Source: Gilliamella sp. wkB7 (GTDB lineage Bacteria > Pseudomonadota > Gammaproteobacteria > Enterobacterales > Orbaceae). From it: a stretch of DNA of 64,000 bases. Positions 1 to 8,539 of this stretch are shown here, one piece after another. The position numbers and the translations under genes are program-made. The notes under the pieces were generated by a model. The model was not told the DNA's origin and searched no databases. It was given only the letters and a program-made list of their open reading frames with translations. The stretch covers positions 1,116,001-1,180,000 of the forward strand of contig NZ_CM004509.1 in the NCBI RefSeq assembly GCF_001693435.1, in the 5' to 3' direction. Within the stretch, counting starts at the first letter, position 1. The number at the start of each line of letters is the position of its first letter.

Positions 1-250
1 TAGTAAATTTTTGAAATATGACCTACCCTTATTTTTAGATATAAATTGATGATACTATTTATAAAGGTTTATTTTTTTGTTTAAATCATAAGAAATCAAT
101 TATTATTAAAAAAGCGAAAGAAAAATATAAAAAAGTATATATCACCTCTATTTTCGGCTATGCTATAAAAGTTCATTTAATAGTTTTTCTGTTAATCTTT
201 ATTCTCTTTTTTCATCAAAATAATTACTAAACTCATCAATGGAATATATT

Positions 251-739
251 ATGAAAAAATTAATATCAATATTATTGTTAAGTAGTTTATTTTGCAGTCA
301 TAGTTATGCTAATGAAAACCAAAGTAGTTTTCAAAAACAACCTAAGTCACAAAATAATAACCAATACACAGAGTATAAAGCTCAGTTGGCTGATAATGTT
401 TTTTTATCATTTTTTGTCGATAACCAAGAGCAAAAGGCAATACCAGTATTATTTAAAGATGGTAAAAAATATCAACCGTTGAGTGTTGAATTTTGTGTTA
501 AAGATTCTGATGAATGTTGGCGACAATTCCTTTATCATAATTCACTTTCCAAAATTACCTTTAACTTTGATAAACCAGAAAATAAAAAAGATTTATTAGA
601 ATGGAAAATAGACTATATTTATAACAATCAATTAGTTACTACTGATTTTATGCTTCCTCCGAAAACAGGGGCTTTACCAAATGGTGATGACGACTATGAT
701 CCTTATATTCTTTGGCAATCTGACTTAAGTAATTTCTAA
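251..739 (+). CDS. Small exported protein of unknown function
   Basis: This is a 162-residue protein I do not recognise. The first 20 or so residues form a signal peptide (Met-Lys-Lys, a hydrophobic Leu/Ile/Ser core, then Ser-Tyr-Ala before Asn-Glu), so export to the periplasm or beyond is likely. The mature part is polar, with a Gln/Asn-rich stretch near residues 25-40, two cysteines about 9 residues apart (FCVKDSDEC) that could form a disulfide, and an acidic segment (GDDDYD) near the C terminus. An upstream in-frame ATG at 239 would add four residues, but a GGA element sits correctly for the ATG at 251 and the signal peptide begins there. It is followed by a long inverted repeat. The function cannot be inferred. 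Confidence 0.6.
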   Translation: MKKLISILLLSSLFCSHSYANENQSSFQKQPKSQNNNQYTEYKAQLADNVFLSFFVDNQEQKAIPVLFKDGKKYQPLSVEFCVKDSDECWRQFLYHNSLSKITFNFDKPENKKDLLEWKIDYIYNNQLVTTDFMLPPKTGALPNGDDDYDPYILWQSDLSNF

Positions 740-768
740 AATTACCTTATGACTCTTGAATAAGATAA

Positions 769-833
769 ATAAGTTAATATAATTGAGATAATGACTGAGT
801 TCTAAGCAGATTTTATCAATTATATTAACTTAT
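769..833. repeat. Long perfect inverted repeat, 18-bp arms
   Basis: The arms at 769-786 and 816-833 are perfect reverse complements (left arm ATAAGTTAATATAATTGA) separated by a 29-base spacer. The element lies between the small exported protein and the convergent MerR-type gene. It could fold into a long AU-rich hairpin acting as a bidirectional terminator, or be a remnant of a small mobile element. There is no GC-rich stem base or strong U-tract. Confidence 0.55.
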
Positions 834-946
834 ACCTTTTGAAATAACTAAAAATTATTTATTTTTAACCAGTTATACTTAAAAATGCAATATAAAAGAT
901 CTCGCCTCTTTTTAGTTATAAATTTTATCAAAAATAACTTATTTTT

Positions 947-1384
947 TTATTTAAGATTATTACTCTTTTTGTAATAACTTTTCTTGAACCTTAATAATGC
1001 TAATTGCTCATTTAGTTCAGTTATGGTATCAATTAAAATCTTTTCTTGTTGATTAATGATAGTTAGACGTTCATCCAATGTTTCATCACCTTGTAAGCAT
1101 AACTTAACATAATGTTGTACCTCTTTAATTGACATATTCGCATTACGTAAGCATTCAATCAATTTTGCCCATTGCAAATCTGCATCAGAGAAAAGTCGCT
1201 TTTCGTTCTGATCGCGTTGTAGAAATGGAAACAATTTCAATGAATCATAATACCTTAGTGTATGCACTGATAGGCCTAACATTTTAGCTGCTTTAGTCAC
1301 TGTATATTTAGGTGTTTGGTTTAGTTCACCATTTTGAGCTATTGATGCAATACAGTCATTTATATTTACCATATTTATACCCAT
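947..1384 (-). CDS. MerR-family transcriptional regulator
   Basis: This 145-residue regulator has the MerR N-terminal winged helix at about residues 26-95. The recognition segment reads YTVTKAAKMLGLSVHTLRYY, followed by EKRLFSDADL, the typical second helix-turn-helix and wing. The C-terminal third is a dimerising coiled coil (LDERLTIINQQEKILIDTI). Three cysteines are present, but there is no clear metal-binding C-terminal loop, so an NmlR/AdhR-like or other small-molecule or stress sensor is more likely than a metal sensor. It is transcribed away from the LepA-like gene, and the 105-base gap contains a MerR-type operator within that gene's promoter. ATG at 1384 is used; ATG at 1372 is an equally possible start. 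The effector is unknown. Confidence 0.88.
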   Translation of the reverse strand: MGINMVNINDCIASIAQNGELNQTPKYTVTKAAKMLGLSVHTLRYYDSLKLFPFLQRDQNEKRLFSDADLQWAKLIECLRNANMSIKEVQHYVKLCLQGDETLDERLTIINQQEKILIDTITELNEQLALLRFKKSYYKKSNNLK

Positions 1385-1436
1385 GTATTCATAAAAATCA
1401 ATTAAATAGCCTATTAGTCATAATAATTTGATAAAC

Positions 1437-1466
1437 TTGACTTAGAGTTACTCTAACCATTATAGT
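1437..1466 (+). promoter_or_regulatory. MerR-type promoter/operator of the lepA-like gene
   Basis: A -35 element TTGACT (1437-1442) and a -10 element TATAGT (1461-1466) are separated by 18 bp, longer than the usual 17. Between and partly over them lies the perfect palindrome TTAGAGTTACTCTAA (1442-1456). A dyad inside an over-long spacer is characteristic of MerR-family activated promoters, and the sequence resembles NmlR/AdhR operators. The promoter reads toward the lepA-like gene. The divergent MerR gene starting at 1384 is the likely regulator (inference). Confidence 0.75.
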
Positions 1467-1504
1467 TCACGCCAATATTTAATAAAAGTATGGGAGAAAT
1501 TAAA

Positions 1505-3301
1505 ATGAACCCAAATAATATAAGAAATTTTTGTATAATTGCCCATATCGATCACGGTAAATCGACTTTAGCTGATAGATTAATTGAGATGACAAATACG
1601 GTCTCTGAACGTGATATGAAAGAGCAATTATTAGATAACATGGATCTTGAAAGAGAACGTGGTATTACTATTAAGCTTCAAACTGTTCGTATGTATTATA
1701 AAGCATCTGATGGTATTGAATATGAATTAAATCTAATTGATACTCCTGGCCATACAGATTTCAATTATGAAGTTTCACGTAGTTTAGCGGCTTGTGAAGG
1801 TGCATTGTTACTTGTTGATGCAACCCAAGGCGTACAGGCACAAACTATTGCAAATTTGAAATTAGCTCAAGAACAACATTTAACTATCATTCCTGTTATT
1901 AATAAAATTGATATGCCAAATGCTGATACTAAAAGTGTAATTAAGGAACTTGAAGAACTTGAAGGTATAAATTTAGACAAGGCTATTTTAGCTTCGGCTA
2001 AAACTGGGATTGGAGTTGACAAAATTTTAGAATCCATCATTGAAAATATTCCTGCACCTGAAGGCAACAAAGATAAACCACTTCAGGCATTAATATTTGA
2101 TTCTCACTATGATGTCTACCGAGGTGTTGTGCTACATGTTCGCATTTTTAATGGTTCAATTCGTACTGGAATGAAAATTAAAATGCTCAAAAGCGAACTT
2201 GAATTTGAAGCGTTACAAGTAGGGGTATTTTTACCTGCCATGAAATCAGTCGAAGAACTTATGGCTGGTGAAGTAGGATTTATTTCTACAAATATTAAAA
2301 TTGTGTCAAATGTAAAAGTCGGTGATACATTAATTAACCCCAATAAACCTGATACTAATGCAGTGCCTGGTTATAAAGAGGTTAAACCAATGGTTTATGC
2401 TGGCCTATTTCCAATAAAAAATGAAGATCAAGAAAAACTGAAAGATGCCGTTGAAAAATTATCGCTTAACGATTCAGCATTCATTTATAAACAAGAAAAT
2501 TCAATGGCACTTGGAGCAGGATTTCGATGTGGATTTCTAGGTATTTTGCATATGGAAATTATTCAAGAAAGGCTTGAAAGAGAATATGGAATCGAAATTC
2601 TATCTACATTTCCTAGCGTTGAATATCGTGTAACGTTAAAAAATGGTGAAATTATTAGCGTTAACAACCCTATGTTACTGCCTAGTTTTGAAAAGATCGA
2701 ATATATTGAAGAACCATTTATTGATGCAGCAATTATTATTCCTATGGAAAATATTGGCGAGATTATGGAACTCTGTCAGGAAAAACGCGGTATTTATGTC
2801 GATATGATTTATCTGAATAATAAAATGGCCGAATTGACATTTAAACTGCCAATTTCAGAAATTGCTTATAATTTTTATGATTCACTTAAATCAATTACGC
2901 ATGGATATGCATCAATAGATTATCGAGACCGAAGTTATATTGTAACTGATTTGGTTAAAATGGATATTTGGCTGAATGATGAAATTGTCGATGCCTTTTC
3001 CTTTATTTTACCACGAGATAAAAGCTTTGAACGCGGTAAACAAATAGTTCAGAAAATGAAACATGTTATACCTCGCAAACTTTACCCAATGCCAGTACAA
3101 TCGGTAGTTGAAAATAAAGTCATTGCAAGGGAAGATATTCCACCATTACGTAAAAGTGTAACTGGACGTGGCTATTCAGGATCTGCATCGAAAAAGAAAA
3201 AGATAGCTAAAAATATTAAGGAAAATAAAATTAGGCAACGTAAGTTTGGCGGTGTTGATATCCCACAAGAAGCATTTCATGCGGTATTGGATATTCATTG
3301 A
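1505..3301 (+). CDS. lepA: LepA/EF4-like translational GTPase, divergent C-terminal domain
   Basis: This 598-residue protein aligns along the whole length of LepA (EF4), a ribosome-associated GTPase that affects initiation and stalled elongation. All GTPase motifs are present: AHIDHGKST (G1), RGITI (G2), DTPGHTDF with the catalytic His (G3), NKID (G4) and SAK (G5). The LepA core FRCGFLGILHMEIIQERLERE follows. The LepA-specific C-terminal domain is unusual: the family's AIQAAIG and AKCYGGD-SRKRK segments are replaced by PVQSVVENK and GRGYSGSASKKKK. ATG at 1505 is preferred over ATG at 1490 because GGGAG lies just upstream of it. The gene stands alone, without the lepB that normally follows lepA, and has a MerR-type promoter. 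It is therefore probably a second, regulated paralogue, although the rest of the genome is not visible. Confidence 0.88.
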   Translation: MNPNNIRNFCIIAHIDHGKSTLADRLIEMTNTVSERDMKEQLLDNMDLERERGITIKLQTVRMYYKASDGIEYELNLIDTPGHTDFNYEVSRSLAACEGALLLVDATQGVQAQTIANLKLAQEQHLTIIPVINKIDMPNADTKSVIKELEELEGINLDKAILASAKTGIGVDKILESIIENIPAPEGNKDKPLQALIFDSHYDVYRGVVLHVRIFNGSIRTGMKIKMLKSELEFEALQVGVFLPAMKSVEELMAGEVGFISTNIKIVSNVKVGDTLINPNKPDTNAVPGYKEVKPMVYAGLFPIKNEDQEKLKDAVEKLSLNDSAFIYKQENSMALGAGFRCGFLGILHMEIIQERLEREYGIEILSTFPSVEYRVTLKNGEIISVNNPMLLPSFEKIEYIEEPFIDAAIIIPMENIGEIMELCQEKRGIYVDMIYLNNKMAELTFKLPISEIAYNFYDSLKSITHGYASIDYRDRSYIVTDLVKMDIWLNDEIVDAFSFILPRDKSFERGKQIVQKMKHVIPRKLYPMPVQSVVENKVIAREDIPPLRKSVTGRGYSGSASKKKKIAKNIKENKIRQRKFGGVDIPQEAFHAVLDIH

Positions 3302-3963
3302 TAACATTAATGGCCACTGTCTTAAATGCATATAATTTAATATCTTATTATTTTCTAACAAACCAGATAAAGAAAGTTTTGCTGACTATCGTTGGCAAAA
3401 CTTTTTATCGTACATAATATGAATTATTTTTTAGTAATCTCATTTAACCCAATAATATCAAGTTCTCTATAGCTGAAATCAATGACGACATTATATACCT
3501 GTGGTATTAGCCACTGTGTTCTTACCATATCTTTATATTTTTATTTAGATAATTGTCATATTCTGTAGGCTTAGTATTCTGAACAGAATTAAAACAAAAA
3601 AATTAAATAACTATTTTTTTATTATTGAATTTCAGTATTCAGAATAAACTAAGTTAAATAATCTTTTTGCTCTTAATTTTGATGTACAACTTTCTGCAAA
3701 TCGAGAAGTGAAAATGAGAAGCGAAAAATATCAGAAATATTACTATTGCAGAAAATTTGCTAGTTAAACATGATAGTAACAATGTTTATAGTAACTTTAA
3801 AACTTTTGTCTGCCAAAATTATAAATCACATCTTATTGTTAATAAATTGAAGTATTTTATCATCTCAAATTACTTCTTTAACTTCAAAAAACTTTATTAC
3901 CTATTTATAGGTGAAAATTTTTGCTTCTCATTATTTATTTTTGTCTATTTTACTTGCTAATTT
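3302..3963. other. Intergenic region with repeats, no convincing gene
   Basis: This 660-base AT-rich gap lies between the convergent lepA-like and ABC exporter genes. It holds the lepA-like terminator hairpin and an imperfect inverted repeat (about 3569-3655). The outer arms CTTAGT-ATTCTGAA and TTCAGAATAAACTAAG differ by a two-base insertion. A 67-codon open frame at 3757-3960 has no ribosome binding site and low-complexity Phe/Tyr/Lys content, so it is not called. The region may be debris of a lost element. Confidence 0.5.
3373..3406 (+). terminator. Rho-independent terminator after the lepA-like gene
   Basis: AAAGTTTTGC (3373-3382) pairs with GCAAAACTTT (3395-3404) across a 12-base loop and continues into a short T-run. 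It lies 72 bases after the stop codon. Confidence 0.7.
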
Positions 3964-6075
3964 TTAACGGTTTACTGAACCAATATCAACAATACGATCA
4001 GCACTTTCTATTGTTGATTTTCGATGAGCAATAATAATACGCGTTATTTTTAATGAAGATATCGCCTTATTAATTGTAAATTCATTATCTTCATCTAGAT
4101 GACTTGTTGCTTCGTCAAGAAATAATAAACAAGGTTTACGATACAATGCTCTTGCAATTAGCAACCGTTGTTTTTGCCCACCAGATAAGCTATTTCCTAA
4201 CTCACTCACTAACGTTTCGTATCCCATAGGCATACTCATAATTTCGTTATGAATATTGCAATATTTTGCACATTCAACAAGCCATTCATAATTTTTTTCA
4301 GTATCGAAACTTGAAATATTATCAGATATAGAACCAGCAAAAAGTTTATCATTTTGTAATACACTACCAATAATATCTCTATAATTATTGACACCAAATT
4401 TATAAATATCAATTCCATTTATAAGAACTTCACCATGTGTAGGTGTAAGCAATCCATTCATAACTTTCATCAATGTTGTTTTACCTGAACCTGACGGACC
4501 AATAATTGCAACACTTTCACCTGCTTGAATTTTCATGTTTATATTAGTAAAAATAGGTTTAGAAAGATTATCGTATTGATAAGCTATATCGCGCAATTCA
4601 AATTCAACAGGAATATCTTTAGGAAATGAATATTTTGATTCAATATCATTTTCAGTATCGGTTAACACAATATCGGTTAGTCGTTCAGTATGTAAATTTA
4701 GCATTTTCAAATCTAATACCATATTTATCAAATTTGCAGCCTGTTCTGAGAATTGAGCTCGATAAGCAGTAAATGCGATAAACATACCTAGCGTCATCTT
4801 ATCATCCATAACAAGTGCAGCACCAATCCACAATATTGATGTTTGCTCTATCATCATAATTAATGTGTTAACACCACTAAATATCATTTCTAATTTAGTA
4901 AGACGAATATTTGCGTTAGTTGTATCAATATTCATATTGAGCCAATATTGAGCCCTTGACTCAGTGAGTTTTAGTGATTTTAAGGTATCAATACCATATA
5001 AACTTTCCATAAAATGGGAATTAGCTTTTGCCTCTTTCACTATTTTTTCTTCTGATGCTTGTCGATAACGCTGGTAGGTTGCTACACGTAATATTATATA
5101 TATTAGAGTAAAACCACAGACAATCCAAACCAACCAGCCCCCATACAAAAACATCATGATAAAAACACCAATTGACATCAAAATATTAATAATACTTTTT
5201 ACTATATTATTAGTTAGTGTTTTACAAATTATTTCTAAGGATGAAAAACGAGACTGAATATCACCAAGTTTTCTTTTTTCAAAATAAGCTAATGGTAACT
5301 TCATTAAATGACCAAAAAGACCTGCTTTCCATTGAATATCGACTAAAGATCCCATAATTAATGATGACCAAGAACGTAACATAGCAATAAACGTTCTAAA
5401 TAATATAAAAAACAGTAACCCTACACAGATTAATCCAAGTAAACTATGATCCTTTGCCATAATTACATGGTCCATGACCAATTGAGTTCCAACAGGTAGC
5501 AATAAATTAATGGATTCAATAATAAGAGATAGTGATAAAATTTTAACTAAAAACCCTTTTAAACCATCAATTTGAAAGAGCATTTTAATCAAACTAAGTT
5601 GACTACGTTCTGTGCGAGGTTTGAACTCTTTATCAGGCCACAACTCAAGCGCTATTCCACTGAAATGTTTTGACATTTCATTAAGACCTACTTCACGTCG
5701 ACCAAATGCAGGGTCATGTAAAATAAATTTACTTCTTTTTACCGCAACTAATACAACAAAATGATTGAGGTCCCAATGTAAAATACAAGGAGTTTTTAGC
5801 TGTTTTATCTCATTTAAATCTAAGGAAAGTGGACGGCTTATTAAATGTACAGAAGCTGACATATTAATTAACGTGGCAAGAGTTATACCATGTGATGACA
5901 CGCCAATTTGATTCCTTAGGCTAAATAAATCTACGTTCATCCCATAATAACGGCAAATCATAGTTAAACATGCAAGACCACATTCAGCTGCTTCTGTCTG
6001 TAAAATTTGTGGTATTTTTCTTTTCCAACCAAAATGTAAACTTTGAAGTATATGCTGAAACTGATTTCTATTCAT
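3964..6075 (-). CDS. C39-peptidase bacteriocin ABC exporter (CvaB-like)
   Basis: This 703-residue protein combines leader-peptide cleavage with ATP-driven export of small peptides across the inner membrane. The C39 cysteine protease domain is at about residues 20-145: the oxyanion Gln and catalytic Cys are in QTEAAECGLACL (Cys32), and His and Asp follow in HWDLNHFVVL and the later HDPAFGRRE. A membrane domain covers about residues 165-440. The C-terminal ATPase has Walker A GPSGSGKTT, signature LSGGQKQRL and Walker B CLLFLDEAT. The start at 6075 has AGGACC upstream and overlaps the hlyD-like gene by 8 bases, indicating translational coupling; a start at 6108 would overlap it by 41. The two double-glycine peptides upstream are the obvious substrates. 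All catalytic residues are present, so it should be active. Confidence 0.93.
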   Translation of the reverse strand: MNRNQFQHILQSLHFGWKRKIPQILQTEAAECGLACLTMICRYYGMNVDLFSLRNQIGVSSHGITLATLINMSASVHLISRPLSLDLNEIKQLKTPCILHWDLNHFVVLVAVKRSKFILHDPAFGRREVGLNEMSKHFSGIALELWPDKEFKPRTERSQLSLIKMLFQIDGLKGFLVKILSLSLIIESINLLLPVGTQLVMDHVIMAKDHSLLGLICVGLLFFILFRTFIAMLRSWSSLIMGSLVDIQWKAGLFGHLMKLPLAYFEKRKLGDIQSRFSSLEIICKTLTNNIVKSIINILMSIGVFIMMFLYGGWLVWIVCGFTLIYIILRVATYQRYRQASEEKIVKEAKANSHFMESLYGIDTLKSLKLTESRAQYWLNMNIDTTNANIRLTKLEMIFSGVNTLIMMIEQTSILWIGAALVMDDKMTLGMFIAFTAYRAQFSEQAANLINMVLDLKMLNLHTERLTDIVLTDTENDIESKYSFPKDIPVEFELRDIAYQYDNLSKPIFTNINMKIQAGESVAIIGPSGSGKTTLMKVMNGLLTPTHGEVLINGIDIYKFGVNNYRDIIGSVLQNDKLFAGSISDNISSFDTEKNYEWLVECAKYCNIHNEIMSMPMGYETLVSELGNSLSGGQKQRLLIARALYRKPCLLFLDEATSHLDEDNEFTINKAISSLKITRIIIAHRKSTIESADRIVDIGSVNR

Positions 6076-7360
6076 TGACTGGTCCTGTAATACTTTTCTG
6101 AATATCATAAAAAGGTGATAGCATCCATTGATAAATAGGTCTTTTTTCTAAAAACAGAGTAATGTCAGCTTTCATTCCATTTGTTAATTTAATTTTATTA
6201 TTAAATTTGGCCATTTGTTGTTTATCAAGCGAAACCATTACTTTGTAATAAGCTTGATAGTTAACATTGTTTTGAGATAGTGGCGAACTACTATACGTTG
6301 ACATTTCTTGGCTAGAAGCAGGTACCTTAGATATTGACATAATTTTACCTGAAAACTGCCCAAATTTTTGATAGGGATAAGCTTCATAACGAATATTAAT
6401 CTTATCATTAACTGAAATATAAGGGACACTTTCATTAGGTGCCCAAAGAACTAAATAATAACTATCAGTATTAGCGGGAATAAGTTGTGCTAGACTATCA
6501 TCTGTTTTTACCATCTGACCATCTGTTACACTAAGTGATTCAATACGTCCATCACTAGGGGCACTAATAATTAATGTTCCTTTAGCATTTACTTCTGTTA
6601 ATTGGCGTTGTAGAGCATTTAACTGAAATTGGTATTCAGATATTTTGTTATCAAAATCAGCTATCTTTGTAACTAATTCACTATTAAGTTGTATAATACT
6701 TAAGTTCTCTTGTATTATTTGATTTTGTAAAAATTGATAAGAATTTTGTTGTTGATAATATAAATATCTTTGATTATTGAATTGTTCATTATTAATAAGT
6801 CCCTTTTTTTGGTAATCAGCATAGTTTTGCATGCTTTCATACATTTCACTCATACCTTTTTCTGCATTTTTGACGAGTAATAATGAATCTTGATGAAATG
6901 TGTTGTATTCATCTATTTGTTGTTTCAATGCTTTTAATGTGATTTGTTTATTTTCTTTTAGAGTTTCAATAATTTCAGATATATTTCTGATTTGATTATT
7001 AATTGATTCGATTGTTTTTTGAGTGACATTACCTAGCTGTGTAGTTTGGCTAACATCTAATTCATAAATTGGATCGCCTTTTTTAACTTTATCACCAACT
7101 TTTACATGAGAGTTAATAATAAAACCTTGCTGCGTTGAAAATAAATTAATCGCTCTTGGTTGTGTAGTTATTTCACCAGGTACATTAATTCGTCTAGTAT
7201 AAGTACCGAATATGACAGCAAGTACTAAAACGATAATAAAAACAATCGATAATAAAAAGACAAACCATGCAGAATACCCTTTTATTAATAATGCTTTTCC
7301 CATCCATTTTGCTTTCTGGTAATTAATAGCTTCTTGACGAAACAATCCATTATTTTCCAT
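6068..7360 (-). CDS. HlyD-family membrane fusion protein (CvaA-like)
   Basis: This 430-residue periplasmic adaptor would connect the C39 ABC exporter to an outer-membrane TolC-type channel. One transmembrane helix (about residues 32-55, rich in Val/Ile/Leu) follows a cytoplasmic N terminus. A biotinyl-lipoyl half-motif comes next (VPGEITTQPRAINLFSTQQG), then a long alpha-helical hairpin rich in Gln/Asn/Glu at about residues 110-270. The second lipoyl half (LIISAPSDGRIESLSVTDGQ) and a C-terminal beta domain follow. It is the first gene of the exporter pair, ending 8 bases inside the ABC gene. No tolC-like gene lies nearby, so the outer-membrane channel must be encoded elsewhere. A weak TTGAAA-type promoter may lie in the AT-rich 370 bases upstream. 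Confidence 0.9.
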   Translation of the reverse strand: MENNGLFRQEAINYQKAKWMGKALLIKGYSAWFVFLLSIVFIIVLVLAVIFGTYTRRINVPGEITTQPRAINLFSTQQGFIINSHVKVGDKVKKGDPIYELDVSQTTQLGNVTQKTIESINNQIRNISEIIETLKENKQITLKALKQQIDEYNTFHQDSLLLVKNAEKGMSEMYESMQNYADYQKKGLINNEQFNNQRYLYYQQQNSYQFLQNQIIQENLSIIQLNSELVTKIADFDNKISEYQFQLNALQRQLTEVNAKGTLIISAPSDGRIESLSVTDGQMVKTDDSLAQLIPANTDSYYLVLWAPNESVPYISVNDKINIRYEAYPYQKFGQFSGKIMSISKVPASSQEMSTYSSSPLSQNNVNYQAYYKVMVSLDKQQMAKFNNKIKLTNGMKADITLFLEKRPIYQWMLSPFYDIQKSITGPVNE

Positions 7361-7734
7361 AAAATATTTTACCTGTTTGTACTTATACTTAGCTGTTTAT
7401 AATTATTTTTATTATTTAATTATTTCAATAAATTATTCAACTATGTGAATTTTAATTTTTAATAAAGAAATTAGGTTTAAAATATACTTATAAGTCTATT
7501 ACTAAATAATAATTTACTTAAAGTGTCAGATCCATTTCATAATATATGACCAATCAAATAAAATAAATTCTTAATTTATTTATTATCTAATTATTTAATT
7601 AATCGATCATTTATTATTTTAAAATAAAAATACTAATTTTTAGTTTTAAGTGTTTAATTTCAAATCTCTAGATCTTTTTTAAAACAAAACGAGAAGCGAA
7701 CAACCGCTTCTCGTTTAACTTATATTAAACAATA
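7361..7734. other. Intergenic region between exporter and first peptide gene
   Basis: This gap of 374 AT-rich bases contains the terminator of the first peptide gene at its right edge. It presumably also carries the promoter of the exporter pair, but no strong consensus element is visible. No open frame with a ribosome binding site is seen. The stretch at about 7615-7645 matches one downstream of the second peptide gene (8430-8455), marking the edge of the duplicated cassette. Confidence 0.5.
7687..7718 (-). terminator. Terminator of the first peptide gene
   Basis: AACGAGAAGCG and CGCTTCTCGTT form a perfect 11-bp stem with a short loop. On the minus strand it is followed by TTTTGTTTT. It sits 17 bases past the stop codon and is nearly identical to the hairpin after the second peptide gene. 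Confidence 0.85.
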
Positions 7735-7965
7735 TCAATTAAGTGGACGAACAGAAACTGGAAAATGATGTGTACGTAAATGATCTTCAATAATTTTACC
7801 AATATTTGAGCCTAGTATATGACCAGCATTTTGAGAAGATTGAGTTGAATCATGATTTATTGCATCAATTACAGAACCAATGCCAGCACCTAAAGCACCC
7901 GCTGCATCTATAATAGCACCAGCACCAGAAACTTGTTCAACTTCAATTAAATTTAATTCTTTCAT
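7735..7965 (-). CDS. Double-glycine-leader bacteriocin-like peptide 1
   Basis: This 76-residue precursor has a leader of about 15 residues (MKELNLIEVEQVSGA) with the alternating hydrophobic pattern recognised by C39 exporters such as CvaB. The processing site reads Gly-Ala instead of the more common Gly-Gly. The mature part of about 61 residues begins with a Gly/Ala-rich amphipathic stretch with GxxxG spacing (GALGAGIGSVIDA). A polar His/Ser/Gln centre follows, then a second GxxxG-like segment (GHILGSNIGKIIED) and a basic, proline-containing tail. AAGGAAC is the ribosome binding site. It is paralogous to peptide 2, and the exporter genes lie just downstream. Antimicrobial activity is likely from context and composition but unproven; a signalling role is possible. 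No immunity gene is obvious. Confidence 0.82.
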   Translation of the reverse strand: MKELNLIEVEQVSGAGAIIDAAGALGAGIGSVIDAINHDSTQSSQNAGHILGSNIGKIIEDHLRTHHFPVSVRPLN

Positions 7966-8024
7966 AATATGTTCCTTTTTTCCATAATAATTTTTTGCAA
8001 ATTTGAATTAAAAAACACCAATTA

Positions 8025-8092
8025 TTACATGGTATCAATTAAATTCATGTTCATTTAAACAGAAAATAAAATATCGATCAAGTCAATTATTA
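8025..8092 (-). promoter_or_regulatory. Conserved upstream block of peptide gene 1
   Basis: This block is shared with the region before peptide gene 2. Common pieces are TACATGGTA (near 8025), TTTAAACAGAAAATAAAAT (8054-8072) and TCAAGTCAATTAT (8078-8090). On the minus strand the last piece reads TTGACTTGA, a good -35 element, but no clear -10 follows at normal spacing. A positively regulated promoter is therefore plausible (inference). Confidence 0.5.
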
Positions 8093-8174
8093 TTACGCAT
8101 AATTTTCACATGAAAAAAATGAATGTTTAATTGAACATAAATGTTTTAAAATTAATGATTATTTTTACTTAATA

Positions 8175-8270
8175 TTAACTTTTTATAGATAAAAAATTAA
8201 TGTTAGATAAGCAAAAGGAGGTTGTTATTTTTTTTGATAGTATGAGGGTAAACAAGAAAAATAATTTCAT
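8175..8270 (-). CDS. Tentative 31-residue hydrophobic peptide
   Basis: A short frame begins at ATG 8270 with AGGGAA placed about 8 bases upstream. It encodes a Met-Lys, Phe/Leu-rich segment (MKLFFLFTLILSKKITTSF) resembling a signal peptide or single membrane helix. It lies between the two peptide genes, where an immunity protein would be expected. Length and composition are also compatible with chance in AT-rich DNA, and nothing else supports it. Confidence 0.15.
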   Translation of the reverse strand: MKLFFLFTLILSKKITTSFCLSNINFLSIKS

Positions 8271-8497
8271 ATATATGTTTCCCTTTTCAAATTAATTGAT
8301 GATAAATAAGGCAATAATGACAACATTTTTACTTTCATATTCATGGATAATTTATATCTAATAAAATCCATATAGAGATAAAACCATTTAACATGTTAGT
8401 TGATATTTTAATTTAACAATTATTAATGATTTCAAAATAAAAATACTAAATTTTACCTTAAGGTATATATTTCAATTTCCTATATGATTTTTAACAA

Positions 8498-8530
8498 TAA
8501 AACGAGAAGCAAATCATTGCTTCCCGTTTA
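8498..8530 (-). terminator. Terminator of the second peptide gene
   Basis: AACGAGAAGCAA pairs with TTGCTTCCCGTT (one mismatch) over a 4-base loop, and the minus strand continues into a T-rich run. It is a near-copy of the hairpin at 7687-7718. Confidence 0.8.
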
Positions 8531-8539
8531 AGACATTAA

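Larger units (their letters stand above)
7966..8539. other. Region between the two peptide genes
   Basis: It contains the upstream block of peptide 1 (about 8020-8110), which is conserved before peptide 2. It also contains a tentative 31-codon open frame at 8175-8270 (minus) and the terminator of peptide 2 at the right edge. The rest is AT-rich with no further recognisable element. Confidence 0.5.

Noticed and set aside
3757..3960. 67-codon plus-strand open frame in the gap after the lepA-like gene
   Set aside because: No ribosome binding site, Phe/Tyr/Lys-rich low-complexity content expected from AT-rich DNA, and no recognisable domain.
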